NCBI RefSeq assembly: GCF_019801145.1
Contig: NZ_JAHVJQ010000003.1
Location: 527,404 to 591,403, forward strand
DNA: 64,000 bases
Origin: Leisingera aquaemixtae
GTDB lineage: Bacteria; Pseudomonadota; Alphaproteobacteria; Rhodobacterales; Rhodobacteraceae
Reading direction: 5' to 3'
Position 1 is the first letter of the stretch, and each line of letters starts with the position of its first letter. Below, one piece after another: positions 36,166-44,477 of this stretch. The notes below the pieces were generated by a model. That model saw only the letters and a list, made by a program, of their open reading frames with translations, was not told the origin of the DNA and made no database searches. The position numbers and the translations under genes were made by a program.

Positions 36166-36603
36166 TTACTGTCCGGTCCGGTCCAGCTTGGTGGCCAGGT
36201 GGATCAGGCTTTCGGAGGAGCGCACGCCGCGGGCCTCGGCGATGCTGTCGATGGTTTCATCCAGCTCAGCCGTGCTTTGCGCCACCACCTGCGCCAGCAG
36301 GTCGAACCGGCCGGAGGTCGTGTGCACCACCTCAACACCGGGCAGGCTGCGCAGGCGGGCGAGCACTTCCGGTCCGGAACGCGGCTCGATCGACATCAGC
36401 ACCGTAGCCTGCAGCGGCGGGCGGGCAGCTGCGGAGGTTTTCAGCGTGTAACCGGTGATTACACCGGTCGCTTCCAGCCGCTCGATCCGAGCCTGAACAG
36501 TGGTGCGGGCCAGGCCCAGGTGGCGGGCAAGCTCCGCCACCGGGCGGCGGGCGTTCTCCCGCAGGAGAGTGACAAGGCGCTGATCGGTTTCGTCGGTTTG
36601 CAT
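36166..36603 (-). CDS. Lrp/AsnC-family regulator
   Basis: The 145-residue protein has the Lrp HTH (DQRLVTLLRENARRPVAELA, then RHLGLARTTVQARIERLE) and the RAM ligand domain (TVLMSIEPRSGPEVLARLRS, TTSGRFDLLAQVVA). It is divergent from the ornithine-decarboxylase-like gene, which is its most likely target. A 6-bp inverted repeat lies 15 bases upstream of its start. Family members sense amino acids as octamers. Confidence 0.9.
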   Translation of the reverse strand: MQTDETDQRLVTLLRENARRPVAELARHLGLARTTVQARIERLEATGVITGYTLKTSAAARPPLQATVLMSIEPRSGPEVLARLRSLPGVEVVHTTSGRFDLLAQVVAQSTAELDETIDSIAEARGVRSSESLIHLATKLDRTGQ

Positions 36604-36617
36604 GAATAGCCTGCGAT

Positions 36618-36637
36618 GTGACGGATGTTTTCGTCAC
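36618..36637. promoter_or_regulatory. GTGACG-N8-CGTCAC inverted repeat between Lrp and decarboxylase genes
   Basis: Perfect 6-bp arms separated by eight A/T-rich bases lie in the 105-base divergent region. Size and position suit an Lrp-family operator, but no consensus is available for this regulator. Confidence 0.45.
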
Positions 36638-36708
36638 TATAGGCGATGTGCCAACCGGAATCGACGAAGAATTCGCGGAAAATATGTAAAACGAATGAGG
36701 GTTACCCG

Positions 36709-37860
36709 ATGCAGCAGATTCCCCCGCTATGGCTTTCGCCTGAATCCCACCTGGCCCGCAGCGCGCCGGATCATCCGATCCTGTATTTCTCGCCGCGGGT
36801 CCTGCACGAGGTGGCGCGGCGGTTCCGTGAGGGGTTTCCAGGGCTGGTGACATACGCGGTGAAGGCAAACCCCCACCCGGCGGTTCTGTCCAATCTGGTG
36901 GCCGCGGGGATCACGGCGTTTGACGTGGCTTCGCCTGCGGAGATGGAGGCGGTGCGCGCGGCCAGCCCCGACGCGGTGATGCACTACAACAACCCGATGC
37001 GGTCGGAGGCGGAGATCGCCGCAGGCATCGAGCACGGTGTCGCCAGCTGGTCGGTGGATGAGCTGAGCGAGCTGGAGAAGCTGGACGCAGTGCCGCGCTC
37101 CTGTGAAATCGCGGTGCGCTTTGCCCTGCCGGTTGCAGGCGCCGCCTATGACTTCGGCAGCAAGTTCGGCGCTGAACCGGAGGAGGCGGTGGAACTGCTG
37201 AAACAGGTCGCCGCCCGCGGCTGGACCCCGGCGCTGTGCTTCCACCCCGGCACCCAGTGCGAGGACGAAAGCGCCTGGGTCGAATATGTCCACGCTGCCA
37301 AGCGGATTATTGATCAGGCCGGCGTGCAGATTGCGCGGCTGAACGTCGGCGGCGGCTTTGCCGCCAACCGCGATGGCGTGGCACCGGATCTGGAAAAGGT
37401 TTTTGCCGCTATCGGACAGGCGGCGGATGCGGCCTTTGGCGCAGACAAGCCCGAGCTGATTTGCGAACCGGGCCGGGCGATGGTCTCTGAAAGCTTCACC
37501 CTGGCGGCGCGCATCAAGGGGATGCGTAAGGCGGGAGAGGTGGTGTTCCTCAACGACGGCATCTATGGCGGGCTGGTCGATATCCGCGACATGGGCCTTC
37601 CGGGCCGTGTGGAAGTTGTTGCGGGCGATGGCACCCACCGGGCAGGCGAGCGCAAGCCGCGTGTGGTGTTCGGCCCGACCTGCGACAGCCTGGACCGGCT
37701 GCCGGACGGGCTGCCGCTGCCTTGCGATGCGGCGACTGGGGACTATGTTTTGTTCCCGGGGCTTGGCGCCTATTCCTCTGCGATGAGCACGCAGTTCAAC
37801 GGCTACGGCCTGTCTGACGTGGCGACGGTGATCGAGCTGGCTGGACAGCCCGCCCGCTGA
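36709..37860 (+). CDS. Fold type III PLP decarboxylase (ornithine/diaminopimelate decarboxylase family)
   Basis: The 383-residue protein has the PLP-binding lysine K52 in VTYAVKANPHPAVL, the glycine-rich LNVGGGFA phosphate site, CEPGRAMV, and the second-subunit active-site segment FGPTCDSLDRL with cysteine and aspartate, as in eukaryote-type ornithine decarboxylases. Putrescine (or cadaverine) formation is the likely reaction. GAGGG precedes ATG 36709; the upstream in-frame ATG at 36646 is rejected. The divergent Lrp gene is the likely regulator. Confidence 0.88.
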   Translation: MQQIPPLWLSPESHLARSAPDHPILYFSPRVLHEVARRFREGFPGLVTYAVKANPHPAVLSNLVAAGITAFDVASPAEMEAVRAASPDAVMHYNNPMRSEAEIAAGIEHGVASWSVDELSELEKLDAVPRSCEIAVRFALPVAGAAYDFGSKFGAEPEEAVELLKQVAARGWTPALCFHPGTQCEDESAWVEYVHAAKRIIDQAGVQIARLNVGGGFAANRDGVAPDLEKVFAAIGQAADAAFGADKPELICEPGRAMVSESFTLAARIKGMRKAGEVVFLNDGIYGGLVDIRDMGLPGRVEVVAGDGTHRAGERKPRVVFGPTCDSLDRLPDGLPLPCDAATGDYVLFPGLGAYSSAMSTQFNGYGLSDVATVIELAGQPAR

Positions 37861-37907
37861 CGTTAGTCTCGCCCCCGGAAACCAGCCAGCGCGGACAGGG
37901 GGCGAGC

Positions 37908-40205
37908 ATGGACAAATTCGGAAAAAGCCAGCCGGTTAAACGGGTCGAGGACGTGCGCTTCCTGACCGGGCAGGGCAACTACATCGAAGACGCCGCCCCG
38001 GCAGGCGCCCTGCGCGCCTGGGTGCTGCGCAGCCCGGTGGCGCACGGGCTGATCACCGCGCTGCATACCGAGGATGCGCTGGAGGCCGAGGGTGTCCACG
38101 CGGTGATCACCCTGGCTGAGCTTGAGGCTGCGGGCATCGATGTGTCGATGGACGGCACCACGGTCAAGAACCGCGATGGAAGCAGCGGGGCGTCGCCGGA
38201 GCGCCCGATGCTGGCCCGCGACAGGGTCCGCTTTGTGGGGGAGCCGGTTGCTGTTGTCGTTGCCGAGACGCTGGACCAGGCCCGTGACGCGGGCGAGCTG
38301 ATCGAGCTGGAGATCGACGACCTGCCGGTCAAGCTGGACCTGATGCCCGGCGGCGAGCCGCTGCATGAATGCGTGCCGGACAACCGGGCTTTTGACTGGG
38401 GCACGGGGGACGAGGCGGCAACGGCCGAGGCCTTTCGCAGCGCCGCCCATACCGTGGCGCTTCAGGTCGAGGACAACCGGATCATGGTAAGCTCGATGGA
38501 GCCGCGCGGCTGTTTTGCCGAATGGCAGGAGGGGCGGCTGCATTTCACCTTCGGCGGCCAGGGGGTCTGGGGCATGAAGACCCAGCTGGCGGCCAAGCTG
38601 GGGCTGAATGAAGCCGATATCAGGGTAACGACGCCGGATGTCGGCGGCGGCTTCGGCATGAAGGCAATGCCATACCCCGAGTATTTTGCGGTGGCCCATG
38701 CCGCCTCCGTGCTGAGCCGTCCGGTGTTCTGGATGTCGGACCGCAGCGAGGCGATGCTGAGCGACAATGGCGGCCGCGACCTGACCTCGCTGGCAGAACT
38801 GGCGTTTGACGAAAACCTGAAGATCACTGCCTACCGGGTCAGCACCCGCTGCAACCTCGGCGCCTACAACTCTCATTTTGCGCAGGCGATTCAGACCCAG
38901 CTGTTCAGCCGGGTGCTTGCCGGTGTCTATGACATCCAAACCGCCTGGCTGCAGGTGGAGGGGATCTACACCAACACCACCCAGGTCGATGCCTACCGCG
39001 GCGCCGGACGGCCCGAGGCGATCTATGTGCTGGAGCGGGTGATGGACCGCGCCGCCCGCGAGCTGGGCGTCGATCCGCTGGAGCTGAGGCGGCGGAACTT
39101 CATCCAGTCTGCAGCGTTTCCCTATGGCACCGTGACCGGGGAGACCTATGACGTGGGCGACTTCGACAAGGTGCTGAGCCGCGCCGCCGAGGAGGCGGAC
39201 TTGCAGGGATTCGCTGCCCGCCGCGCGGAAAATGGTAAACGCGGCAAGTACCGGGGCGTCGGGGTCTGTTACTATATCGAAAGCATTTTGGGCGATCCTT
39301 CAGAAGGCGCGGAAGTGGAGTTTCTGGAGGATGGCCGGGTGAACATCTATGTCGGCACGCAGAGCAACGGGCAGGGGCATGAAACTGTCTATGCCCAGTT
39401 CCTGGCCGACCAGAGCGGTATCCCGGCGGACAGCATCCAGGTGATCCAGGGGGACAGCGACCGCATCGCCCAGGGCGGCGGCACCGGCGGCTCGCGCTCC
39501 GTCACCACCCAGGCCAATGCCACGCTGGCGGCAGTGGAAACCATGATTGCCGCTTTTACCCCGTTCCTGGCCGAAGAAATGGGGGTAGGGGAAGACGCCG
39601 TTGAATTTGACGGCGAAACCTTCCGGGCGCCGGGATCCAACCTGACCCCCACCATGCTGGAAGCGGCAGAGATGGCCTGCGCGCAAGGGCGGCTCGATCT
39701 GCAGCGTCACGCGGCGCGGGCCCGGCTGCCGGGCCGCTCGTTTCCGAACGGCGCACATATTGCCGAAATTGTTATCGATCCGGAGACTGGAGAAGCCGAC
39801 GTGGAGCGCTACACTGTAGTGGACGATTTCGGTAATCTGATCAACCCGATGCTGGCCGAAGGCCAAGTGCATGGCGGGGTGGCGCAGGGGCTGGGACAGG
39901 CCATGCTGGAGCGGGTTGTCTACGATCAGGACGGACAGCTGCTCACGGCTTCGTTCATGGACTATGCCTTGCCGCGGGCAAGCGGCGTCCCCATGATTGG
40001 GTTTACTTCCGAGCCGGTGCCTTCGACACAGAACCCGATGGGGATGAAGGGCTGCGGCGAGGCGGGCACCGTTGGCGCGCTGGCAGCAGTCGCAAACGCG
40101 GTGCAGGACGCGGTCTGGGACCGCGGCGTGCGGCAGGTGGACATGCCATTCACCCCGCTGAGGATTTGGGAAGTGCTTAGAGATGTTTCTGAGGCAGCTG
40201 AGTAG
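37908..40205 (+). CDS. Xanthine dehydrogenase/CoxL-family molybdenum-binding subunit (form II type)
   Basis: The 765-residue protein has the molybdenum-hydroxylase large-subunit layout: an alpha/beta hammerhead (about 18-125), TPDVGGGFGMK, AYRGAGR at 362-368, and the C-terminal MKGCGEAGTVGAL with the catalytic glutamate. AYRGAGR is the form II signature; true CO dehydrogenases carry AYXCSFR, so CO oxidation is unlikely. No FAD or [2Fe-2S] subunit gene is adjacent, so the partner subunits must be encoded elsewhere. Confidence 0.9.
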   Translation: MDKFGKSQPVKRVEDVRFLTGQGNYIEDAAPAGALRAWVLRSPVAHGLITALHTEDALEAEGVHAVITLAELEAAGIDVSMDGTTVKNRDGSSGASPERPMLARDRVRFVGEPVAVVVAETLDQARDAGELIELEIDDLPVKLDLMPGGEPLHECVPDNRAFDWGTGDEAATAEAFRSAAHTVALQVEDNRIMVSSMEPRGCFAEWQEGRLHFTFGGQGVWGMKTQLAAKLGLNEADIRVTTPDVGGGFGMKAMPYPEYFAVAHAASVLSRPVFWMSDRSEAMLSDNGGRDLTSLAELAFDENLKITAYRVSTRCNLGAYNSHFAQAIQTQLFSRVLAGVYDIQTAWLQVEGIYTNTTQVDAYRGAGRPEAIYVLERVMDRAARELGVDPLELRRRNFIQSAAFPYGTVTGETYDVGDFDKVLSRAAEEADLQGFAARRAENGKRGKYRGVGVCYYIESILGDPSEGAEVEFLEDGRVNIYVGTQSNGQGHETVYAQFLADQSGIPADSIQVIQGDSDRIAQGGGTGGSRSVTTQANATLAAVETMIAAFTPFLAEEMGVGEDAVEFDGETFRAPGSNLTPTMLEAAEMACAQGRLDLQRHAARARLPGRSFPNGAHIAEIVIDPETGEADVERYTVVDDFGNLINPMLAEGQVHGGVAQGLGQAMLERVVYDQDGQLLTASFMDYALPRASGVPMIGFTSEPVPSTQNPMGMKGCGEAGTVGALAAVANAVQDAVWDRGVRQVDMPFTPLRIWEVLRDVSEAAE

Positions 40206-41256
40206 AAGGGTTTTAGGGTGGCTTGGGCGGCCGCTGCGCTCGGAGCATTCCGGGGAAACCAAGCTGCGCGGGCCGCAGGCCCATGTGATCATCCTGGATG
40301 GCACCATGTCGACGCTGGAAAGGGGCCATGAAACCCACCCCGGCCAGCTGTTCCGCCTGTGCCGGGAAATGAGCGGCCAAGTGTCGGTCTTCTATGAATC
40401 CGGCGTGCAATGGAAAGGCTGGGGCAGCGCCCCGGATGTGATGATGGGGCGCGGCATCAACCGGCAGATCCGCCGCGCCTACGGCTACCTTGCCTCCCGT
40501 TACCGGCCCGGTGACAGGATCTACCTGTTTGGCTATTCCCGCGGCGCCTATGCGGTGCGGTCCCTGGCGGGGGTGATCGACCGGATCGGCCTGCTGAAAC
40601 CCGAACATGCCACCGTGCGCCACATCCGCACCGCCTACCGGCACTACCGGCTGAACGGGCGCTCCCAGGCTGGCGCGGCCTTTACCGCCGCCCATTGCCA
40701 CGAAGAGGTCGAGATCGAAATGGTCGGCGTCTGGGACACGGTGAAGGCGCTGGGCCTGCGCCTGCCGCTGCTGTGGCGCTGGGCGGAACGGCAGCACAAT
40801 TTCCACAACCACACACTTGGTCCGCACATCAAGAGCGGCTACCACGCATTGGCGCTGGATGAGACGCGCGACGTGTTCAAGCCGGTTCTGTGGGACTGCC
40901 CCAAGGGCTGGAACGGGCATGTCGAGCAGGTCTGGTTCCGCGGCGCGCATGGCGATGTGGGCGGCCAGCTGGGCGGGTTTGAAGACGCGCGGCCGCTGGC
41001 CAATGTCTCTCTGATCTGGATGCTGGAGAAGGCCGAGGAGCGCGGCCTGCCGCTGCCCAGCGACTGGCGTATGCGCTTTCCGGTGGACCCCAAGGCGCCC
41101 TCGGTTGGAACCTGGCAGGGCTGGGCCAAGATCTTCCTGCTGCGCAGCCGCCGCCGGGTCGGGCTGGATGCCAGCGAGCGCCTGCACAGCAGCGTCGATG
41201 CCGGCAGGGAGGATACACAGCCCAGCGGGTGGCTGACCATGTTTTCCAAGACGTGA
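40183..41256 (+). CDS. DUF2235 alpha/beta hydrolase domain protein
   Basis: The 357-residue protein has the DUF2235 pattern: VIILDGTMSTLERG near the start, nucleophile elbow GYSRGAY (S119), VGVWDTVKALGLRLP and WFRGAHGDVGGQL with the catalytic histidine. The same fold occurs in Tle1-type phospholipase effectors of type VI secretion, but no secretion genes are nearby. It starts 23 bases inside the end of the CoxL-like gene, in another frame, so the two are probably cotranscribed. Confidence 0.83.
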   Translation: MFLRQLSRRVLGWLGRPLRSEHSGETKLRGPQAHVIILDGTMSTLERGHETHPGQLFRLCREMSGQVSVFYESGVQWKGWGSAPDVMMGRGINRQIRRAYGYLASRYRPGDRIYLFGYSRGAYAVRSLAGVIDRIGLLKPEHATVRHIRTAYRHYRLNGRSQAGAAFTAAHCHEEVEIEMVGVWDTVKALGLRLPLLWRWAERQHNFHNHTLGPHIKSGYHALALDETRDVFKPVLWDCPKGWNGHVEQVWFRGAHGDVGGQLGGFEDARPLANVSLIWMLEKAEERGLPLPSDWRMRFPVDPKAPSVGTWQGWAKIFLLRSRRRVGLDASERLHSSVDAGREDTQPSGWLTMFSKT

Positions 41257-41350
41257 AGATACTTTTTGGGCGGTTGCGCATCGCGGCAGGCAAGAAACTC
41301 TCAGTCTGATTTCCGCTGGCGTGGCTCGGCAACGGGCAGAAGCCACGACG

Positions 41351-41869
41351 CTAGGTCCCGGCCTTCCTCCGCTGCTGCAGTTCCTGCTGCAGCCGTTTCA
41401 GCGACTGGGAAACAATCAGCTTATGCGCCGGGCGGACCGGCAGCATGTAGATGCGGCCGAACAGGTTGTGTGTCTTCACCGATGAGGTGATGCTGAGCAC
41501 GCCGCTGCTACAGGTGACGCAAGTCATCACATCCAGATGCCGGTCCCGCACGGTAAGGGTCAGTACCCTGGCCGACACCGCTTCCACCAGGAAAAAGTCC
41601 AGCTTGTCGCCAACTGCCACATCCTTGTGCGGCTGGCCGGAAAAACCACCGATGCGCCTGACCCCGAACAGCGCAGAGATGGCGTCGCGCAGCCGGAAAG
41701 CCAGTTTCATGCCGGGCAGCGGCTGGGAATGCATGATGTTCCAGGCCTCAAGCGGCGTGACCTCAACCGGCAGAACCAGCGATTGCGTATCAAGGAAATC
41801 CAGCTCATTCGCCGGGGCCAAAACCTGGATGCGGGCAGTGGCGGCGCGGGCCAGACTGTTTGGCGGCAT
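41351..41869 (-). CDS. DUF2867 family protein
   Basis: The 172-residue protein has the DUF2867 features VGDKLDFFLVEAVSARVLTL and SVKTHNLFGRIYMLPVRPAH, with a START/SRPBCC-like lipid-binding fold expected. DUF2867 domains also occur fused to SDR oxidoreductases, but this one stands alone. It is convergent with the DUF2235 gene. The start has no strong ribosome-binding site. The function is unknown. Confidence 0.8.
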   Translation of the reverse strand: MPPNSLARAATARIQVLAPANELDFLDTQSLVLPVEVTPLEAWNIMHSQPLPGMKLAFRLRDAISALFGVRRIGGFSGQPHKDVAVGDKLDFFLVEAVSARVLTLTVRDRHLDVMTCVTCSSGVLSITSSVKTHNLFGRIYMLPVRPAHKLIVSQSLKRLQQELQQRRKAGT

Positions 41870-41957
41870 GATCAGCCTTTCTGCAGTTTTTCAGATACTT
41901 GCATGAAAGATAGCAGCCAAGCTGCGGCAGGCAAGACCCTGGTGGACAGCAGCGGGA

Positions 41958-42443
41958 TCAGCGCGGGGCGATTTGCATGACAATGCAGGTGGTGGAGCCG
42001 GTCGCGTAGAGCTTACCGTCTTCCAAGCCGCGGATTTCGCCATGCGCCACACCGGTGGAACGGCCGACATGGTCAATGCTGCCGGTGCAGTCGATGGTGG
42101 TGCCCAGCGGGATCGGCCGCAGGATGTTGATCTTGTATTCCAGCGTTGTGTAGACCGCGCCCAAGGGCACCTTGGTCATCACCGCGCAGGCCATGGCGCT
42201 ATCCAGAAGCGTGCCGTACCAGCCGCCATGCACGGTGCCCATCGGGTTGCAGACATGGAAATCCGGCGTGCCGCGGAACACCACCTGGCCGTCTTCCACG
42301 CTGTGCAGGTGATAGCCGAGCGTCTCGGCAATCGGCGGGCCGGGCAGGCGGCCGTCCAGGATACCCTGCATGAAGTCGAGCCCGGAAATCCGGGTGATCT
42401 GATCGATGGTCAGAAGGTCGGCAGGCTGTTTGGCATAGAACAT
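41958..42443 (-). CDS. PaaI-family hotdog thioesterase
   Basis: The 161-residue hotdog-fold protein has the PaaI signature NPMGTVHGGWYGTLLDSAMA with a catalytic-type aspartate, followed by TTLEYKINILRPIPLGT. Family members hydrolyse acyl-CoA thioesters, often phenylacetyl-CoA-type compounds. It is 63 bases downstream of metF on the same strand, so it may share that transcript, but no metabolic link is obvious. Confidence 0.87.
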   Translation of the reverse strand: MFYAKQPADLLTIDQITRISGLDFMQGILDGRLPGPPIAETLGYHLHSVEDGQVVFRGTPDFHVCNPMGTVHGGWYGTLLDSAMACAVMTKVPLGAVYTTLEYKINILRPIPLGTTIDCTGSIDHVGRSTGVAHGEIRGLEDGKLYATGSTTCIVMQIAPR

Positions 42444-42506
42444 GGCACGCGGGTCCTTGGCGGGAAGTCCCCGTCATTAGAAACCGCGTGCCGGTGTGCG
42501 CAATGC

Positions 42507-43376
42507 TTACGCCACGTTCTGAAGCGACACCTTGGGGGTAACCCCCAGGGCAAAGCAGACGTCGCGGGTCAGCTCCGGCCGGTTCAGCGTGTAGAAGTGC
42601 AGCTTGTCCACGCCGCCCTCCAGCAGATCCGAGCACAGTTCGGTGCAGATGGCGGTCGCCAGCAGCTCCTCGCGGCCGTCCCGCAGCGCCTTGTCAAAGG
42701 CATGTTCGACCCAATCGGGAATGACGGTGCCGCAGCGCTTGGCAAAATTGCGCGCGCCCTTCCAGTTCTCGATCGGCAGGATGCCGGGCGTCAGCTTGGC
42801 TCCGTCAATCCCGGCTTTCTGGCAGGCATCGCGGAAGCGGAAGAAGGTCTCTGCCTCGAAGAAGAACTGGGTCAGCGCTTCATCGGCGCCGGCATCCAGC
42901 TTGCGCTTCAGCCATTCAACGTCAGCGGCCTGATCGGCAGCTTCGGGGTGGCGGTCCGGGTAGGCGCCGACCTTGATGCTGAAGTCGCCGCGCGCCTTCA
43001 GCCCCTCGATCAGCTCCACCGAATTGGCAAAACCTTCCGGATGCGGGGTGAACTTGCCTTCGCCCTTGGGCGGGTCGCCGCGCAGGGCGACGATCTCGCT
43101 CACGCCGGCCTCGGCGAACTGGTCGGCGATTTCCAGCGTTTCCGCCTTGGAGGCGTTCACGCAGGTCAGATGCGCCGCCACATTGAGGCCGGAGGAATTG
43201 TGCAGCGTGGCCACCGCATCGCGGGTCAGGCTGCGGGTGGTGCCGCCGGCGCCATAGGTGACGGATACAAAGCGCGGACCCATCGGGGCGAGGACCTGCA
43301 CGGTGTCCCAAAGCCGGAAGGAGGCTTCGAGATTTTGCGGCGGGAAGAATTCGAAGGAAATCTTGGGCGTCGTCAT
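42507..43376 (-). CDS. metF: 5,10-methylenetetrahydrofolate reductase
   Basis: The 289-residue protein matches MetF: KISFEFFPPQN at the start (catalytic glutamate), FVSVTYGAGGTTR, ALRGDPPKGEGKF, and TQFFFEAETFFRF. It makes 5-methyltetrahydrofolate for methionine synthesis using FAD and NAD(P)H. The length is usual. It is divergent from the MetR-like gene across 98 bases that carry a near-consensus MetR site, so control by homocysteine through MetR is likely. Confidence 0.95.
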   Translation of the reverse strand: MTTPKISFEFFPPQNLEASFRLWDTVQVLAPMGPRFVSVTYGAGGTTRSLTRDAVATLHNSSGLNVAAHLTCVNASKAETLEIADQFAEAGVSEIVALRGDPPKGEGKFTPHPEGFANSVELIEGLKARGDFSIKVGAYPDRHPEAADQAADVEWLKRKLDAGADEALTQFFFEAETFFRFRDACQKAGIDGAKLTPGILPIENWKGARNFAKRCGTVIPDWVEHAFDKALRDGREELLATAICTELCSDLLEGGVDKLHFYTLNRPELTRDVCFALGVTPKVSLQNVA

Positions 43377-43427
43377 CTCAGGTCTCTCGCTAGGTTGATG
43401 TCCACACTTGTTGCACGCGCAGCAATG

Positions 43428-43440
43428 TGAGACAATTTCA
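43428..43440. promoter_or_regulatory. Near-consensus MetR operator between metF and metR
   Basis: TGAG-ACAAT-TTCA matches the enterobacterial MetR consensus TGAA-N5-TTCA with one mismatch. It is 52 bases upstream of metF and 35 bases upstream of the MetR-like gene. Confidence 0.55.
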
Positions 43441-43474
43441 TAATACTCAAGATTAACATGAGCGATCTGATAGA

Positions 43475-44380
43475 ATGCACATCGAATTCCGCCATCTCCG
43501 CACCATCAAGGCCATCCATGAGGCCGGCGGTCTGGCCCGCGCTGCCGAGCAGCTGAACATCACCCAAAGCGCGCTGAGCCATCAGGTAAAGGGACTGGAG
43601 GACCAGGCAGGCGTGGAGCTGTTCATCCGCCGCTCCAAGCCGATGAAGCTGTCGCCGGCGGGGCTGCGTCTGCTGCGGCTGGCAGAGCAGGTCCTGCCGC
43701 AAGTCGAGGCTGCGCAAGCGGAGTTTTCCTCTCTGCGCGACGGCAACACAGGCCGGATGCATATCGCCATCGAATGCCACGCCTGTTTCGAATGGCTGTT
43801 CCCGGTGCTGGAGGGGTTCCGCAAGAACTGGGGCGATGTGGACGTGGACATCCGCCCAGGGCTGGCCTTTGACGCGCTGCCCGCGCTGCTGAAGGAGGAG
43901 GTGGATCTGGTGGTCTCTTCCGATCCGGAAGACATCAACGGTGTCGATTTCATCGAGCTGTTTGACTACAACGCCGTGTTTGTCGCCTCGGCGCAGCATC
44001 CGCTGGCGGAGAAACCCTATGTCGAGGCCGAGGATTTCATCGGCCAGAATCTGATCACTTACCCGGTGGACAAGACCCGGCTGGATGTGTTCAGCCAGCT
44101 GCTGATCCCCGCCGGGGTGGAGCCCGCGTCGATCCGGCAGGTGGAGCTGACGGCGGTGATCCTCTTGCTGGTTGCCTCAAACCGCGGGGTTTCTGTGCTG
44201 CCGGACTGGGTGGTGCGGGAGGTGAAATACTCCTCCGATTACGTGACCCGGCCGCTGACCAAATCCGGCATCACCCGCAGCCTCTATGCGGCAATCCGGA
44301 CCGAGGACCGCGAGAAGCCTTTCATGCAGGAGCTGATCCGGCTGGCCAAGGTCGAGGCGCGCAAGCTGCAGCATCAATAG
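43475..44380 (+). CDS. metR: LysR-family regulator, MetR-like
   Basis: The 301-residue protein has the LysR HTH (RHLRTIKAIHEAGGLARAAE, then QLNITQSALSHQVKGLE) and a MetR-type effector domain with IAIECHACFEWLFPVLEGFR and SDYVTRPLTKSGITRSLYAA. MetR uses homocysteine as co-activator and controls methionine genes. Divergence from metF strongly supports the name. It ends convergent to the oxidoreductase gene, with a G+C-rich hairpin between (arms 44401-44408 and 44435-44442, no T-run). Confidence 0.88.
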   Translation: MHIEFRHLRTIKAIHEAGGLARAAEQLNITQSALSHQVKGLEDQAGVELFIRRSKPMKLSPAGLRLLRLAEQVLPQVEAAQAEFSSLRDGNTGRMHIAIECHACFEWLFPVLEGFRKNWGDVDVDIRPGLAFDALPALLKEEVDLVVSSDPEDINGVDFIELFDYNAVFVASAQHPLAEKPYVEAEDFIGQNLITYPVDKTRLDVFSQLLIPAGVEPASIRQVELTAVILLLVASNRGVSVLPDWVVREVKYSSDYVTRPLTKSGITRSLYAAIRTEDREKPFMQELIRLAKVEARKLQHQ

Positions 44381-44477
44381 ATCCTGCCGCCGGGAGAGGC
44401 GCGGAGCGGCCTGCGCCGTTCCGGCGCCGGTGCCCGCTCCGCGCGGTTGCGTGATCCGGCAGGCGCCTGCGCGCGGC

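Noticed and set aside
37908..40205. Calling the CoxL-like protein a carbon monoxide dehydrogenase
   Set aside because: The active-site loop is AYRGAGR, not the AYXCSFR of CO-oxidising enzymes, and coxS/coxM are absent.
40183..41256. Calling the DUF2235 protein a type VI secretion effector
   Set aside because: No vgrG, hcp, PAAR or immunity gene is nearby; only the fold is shared.
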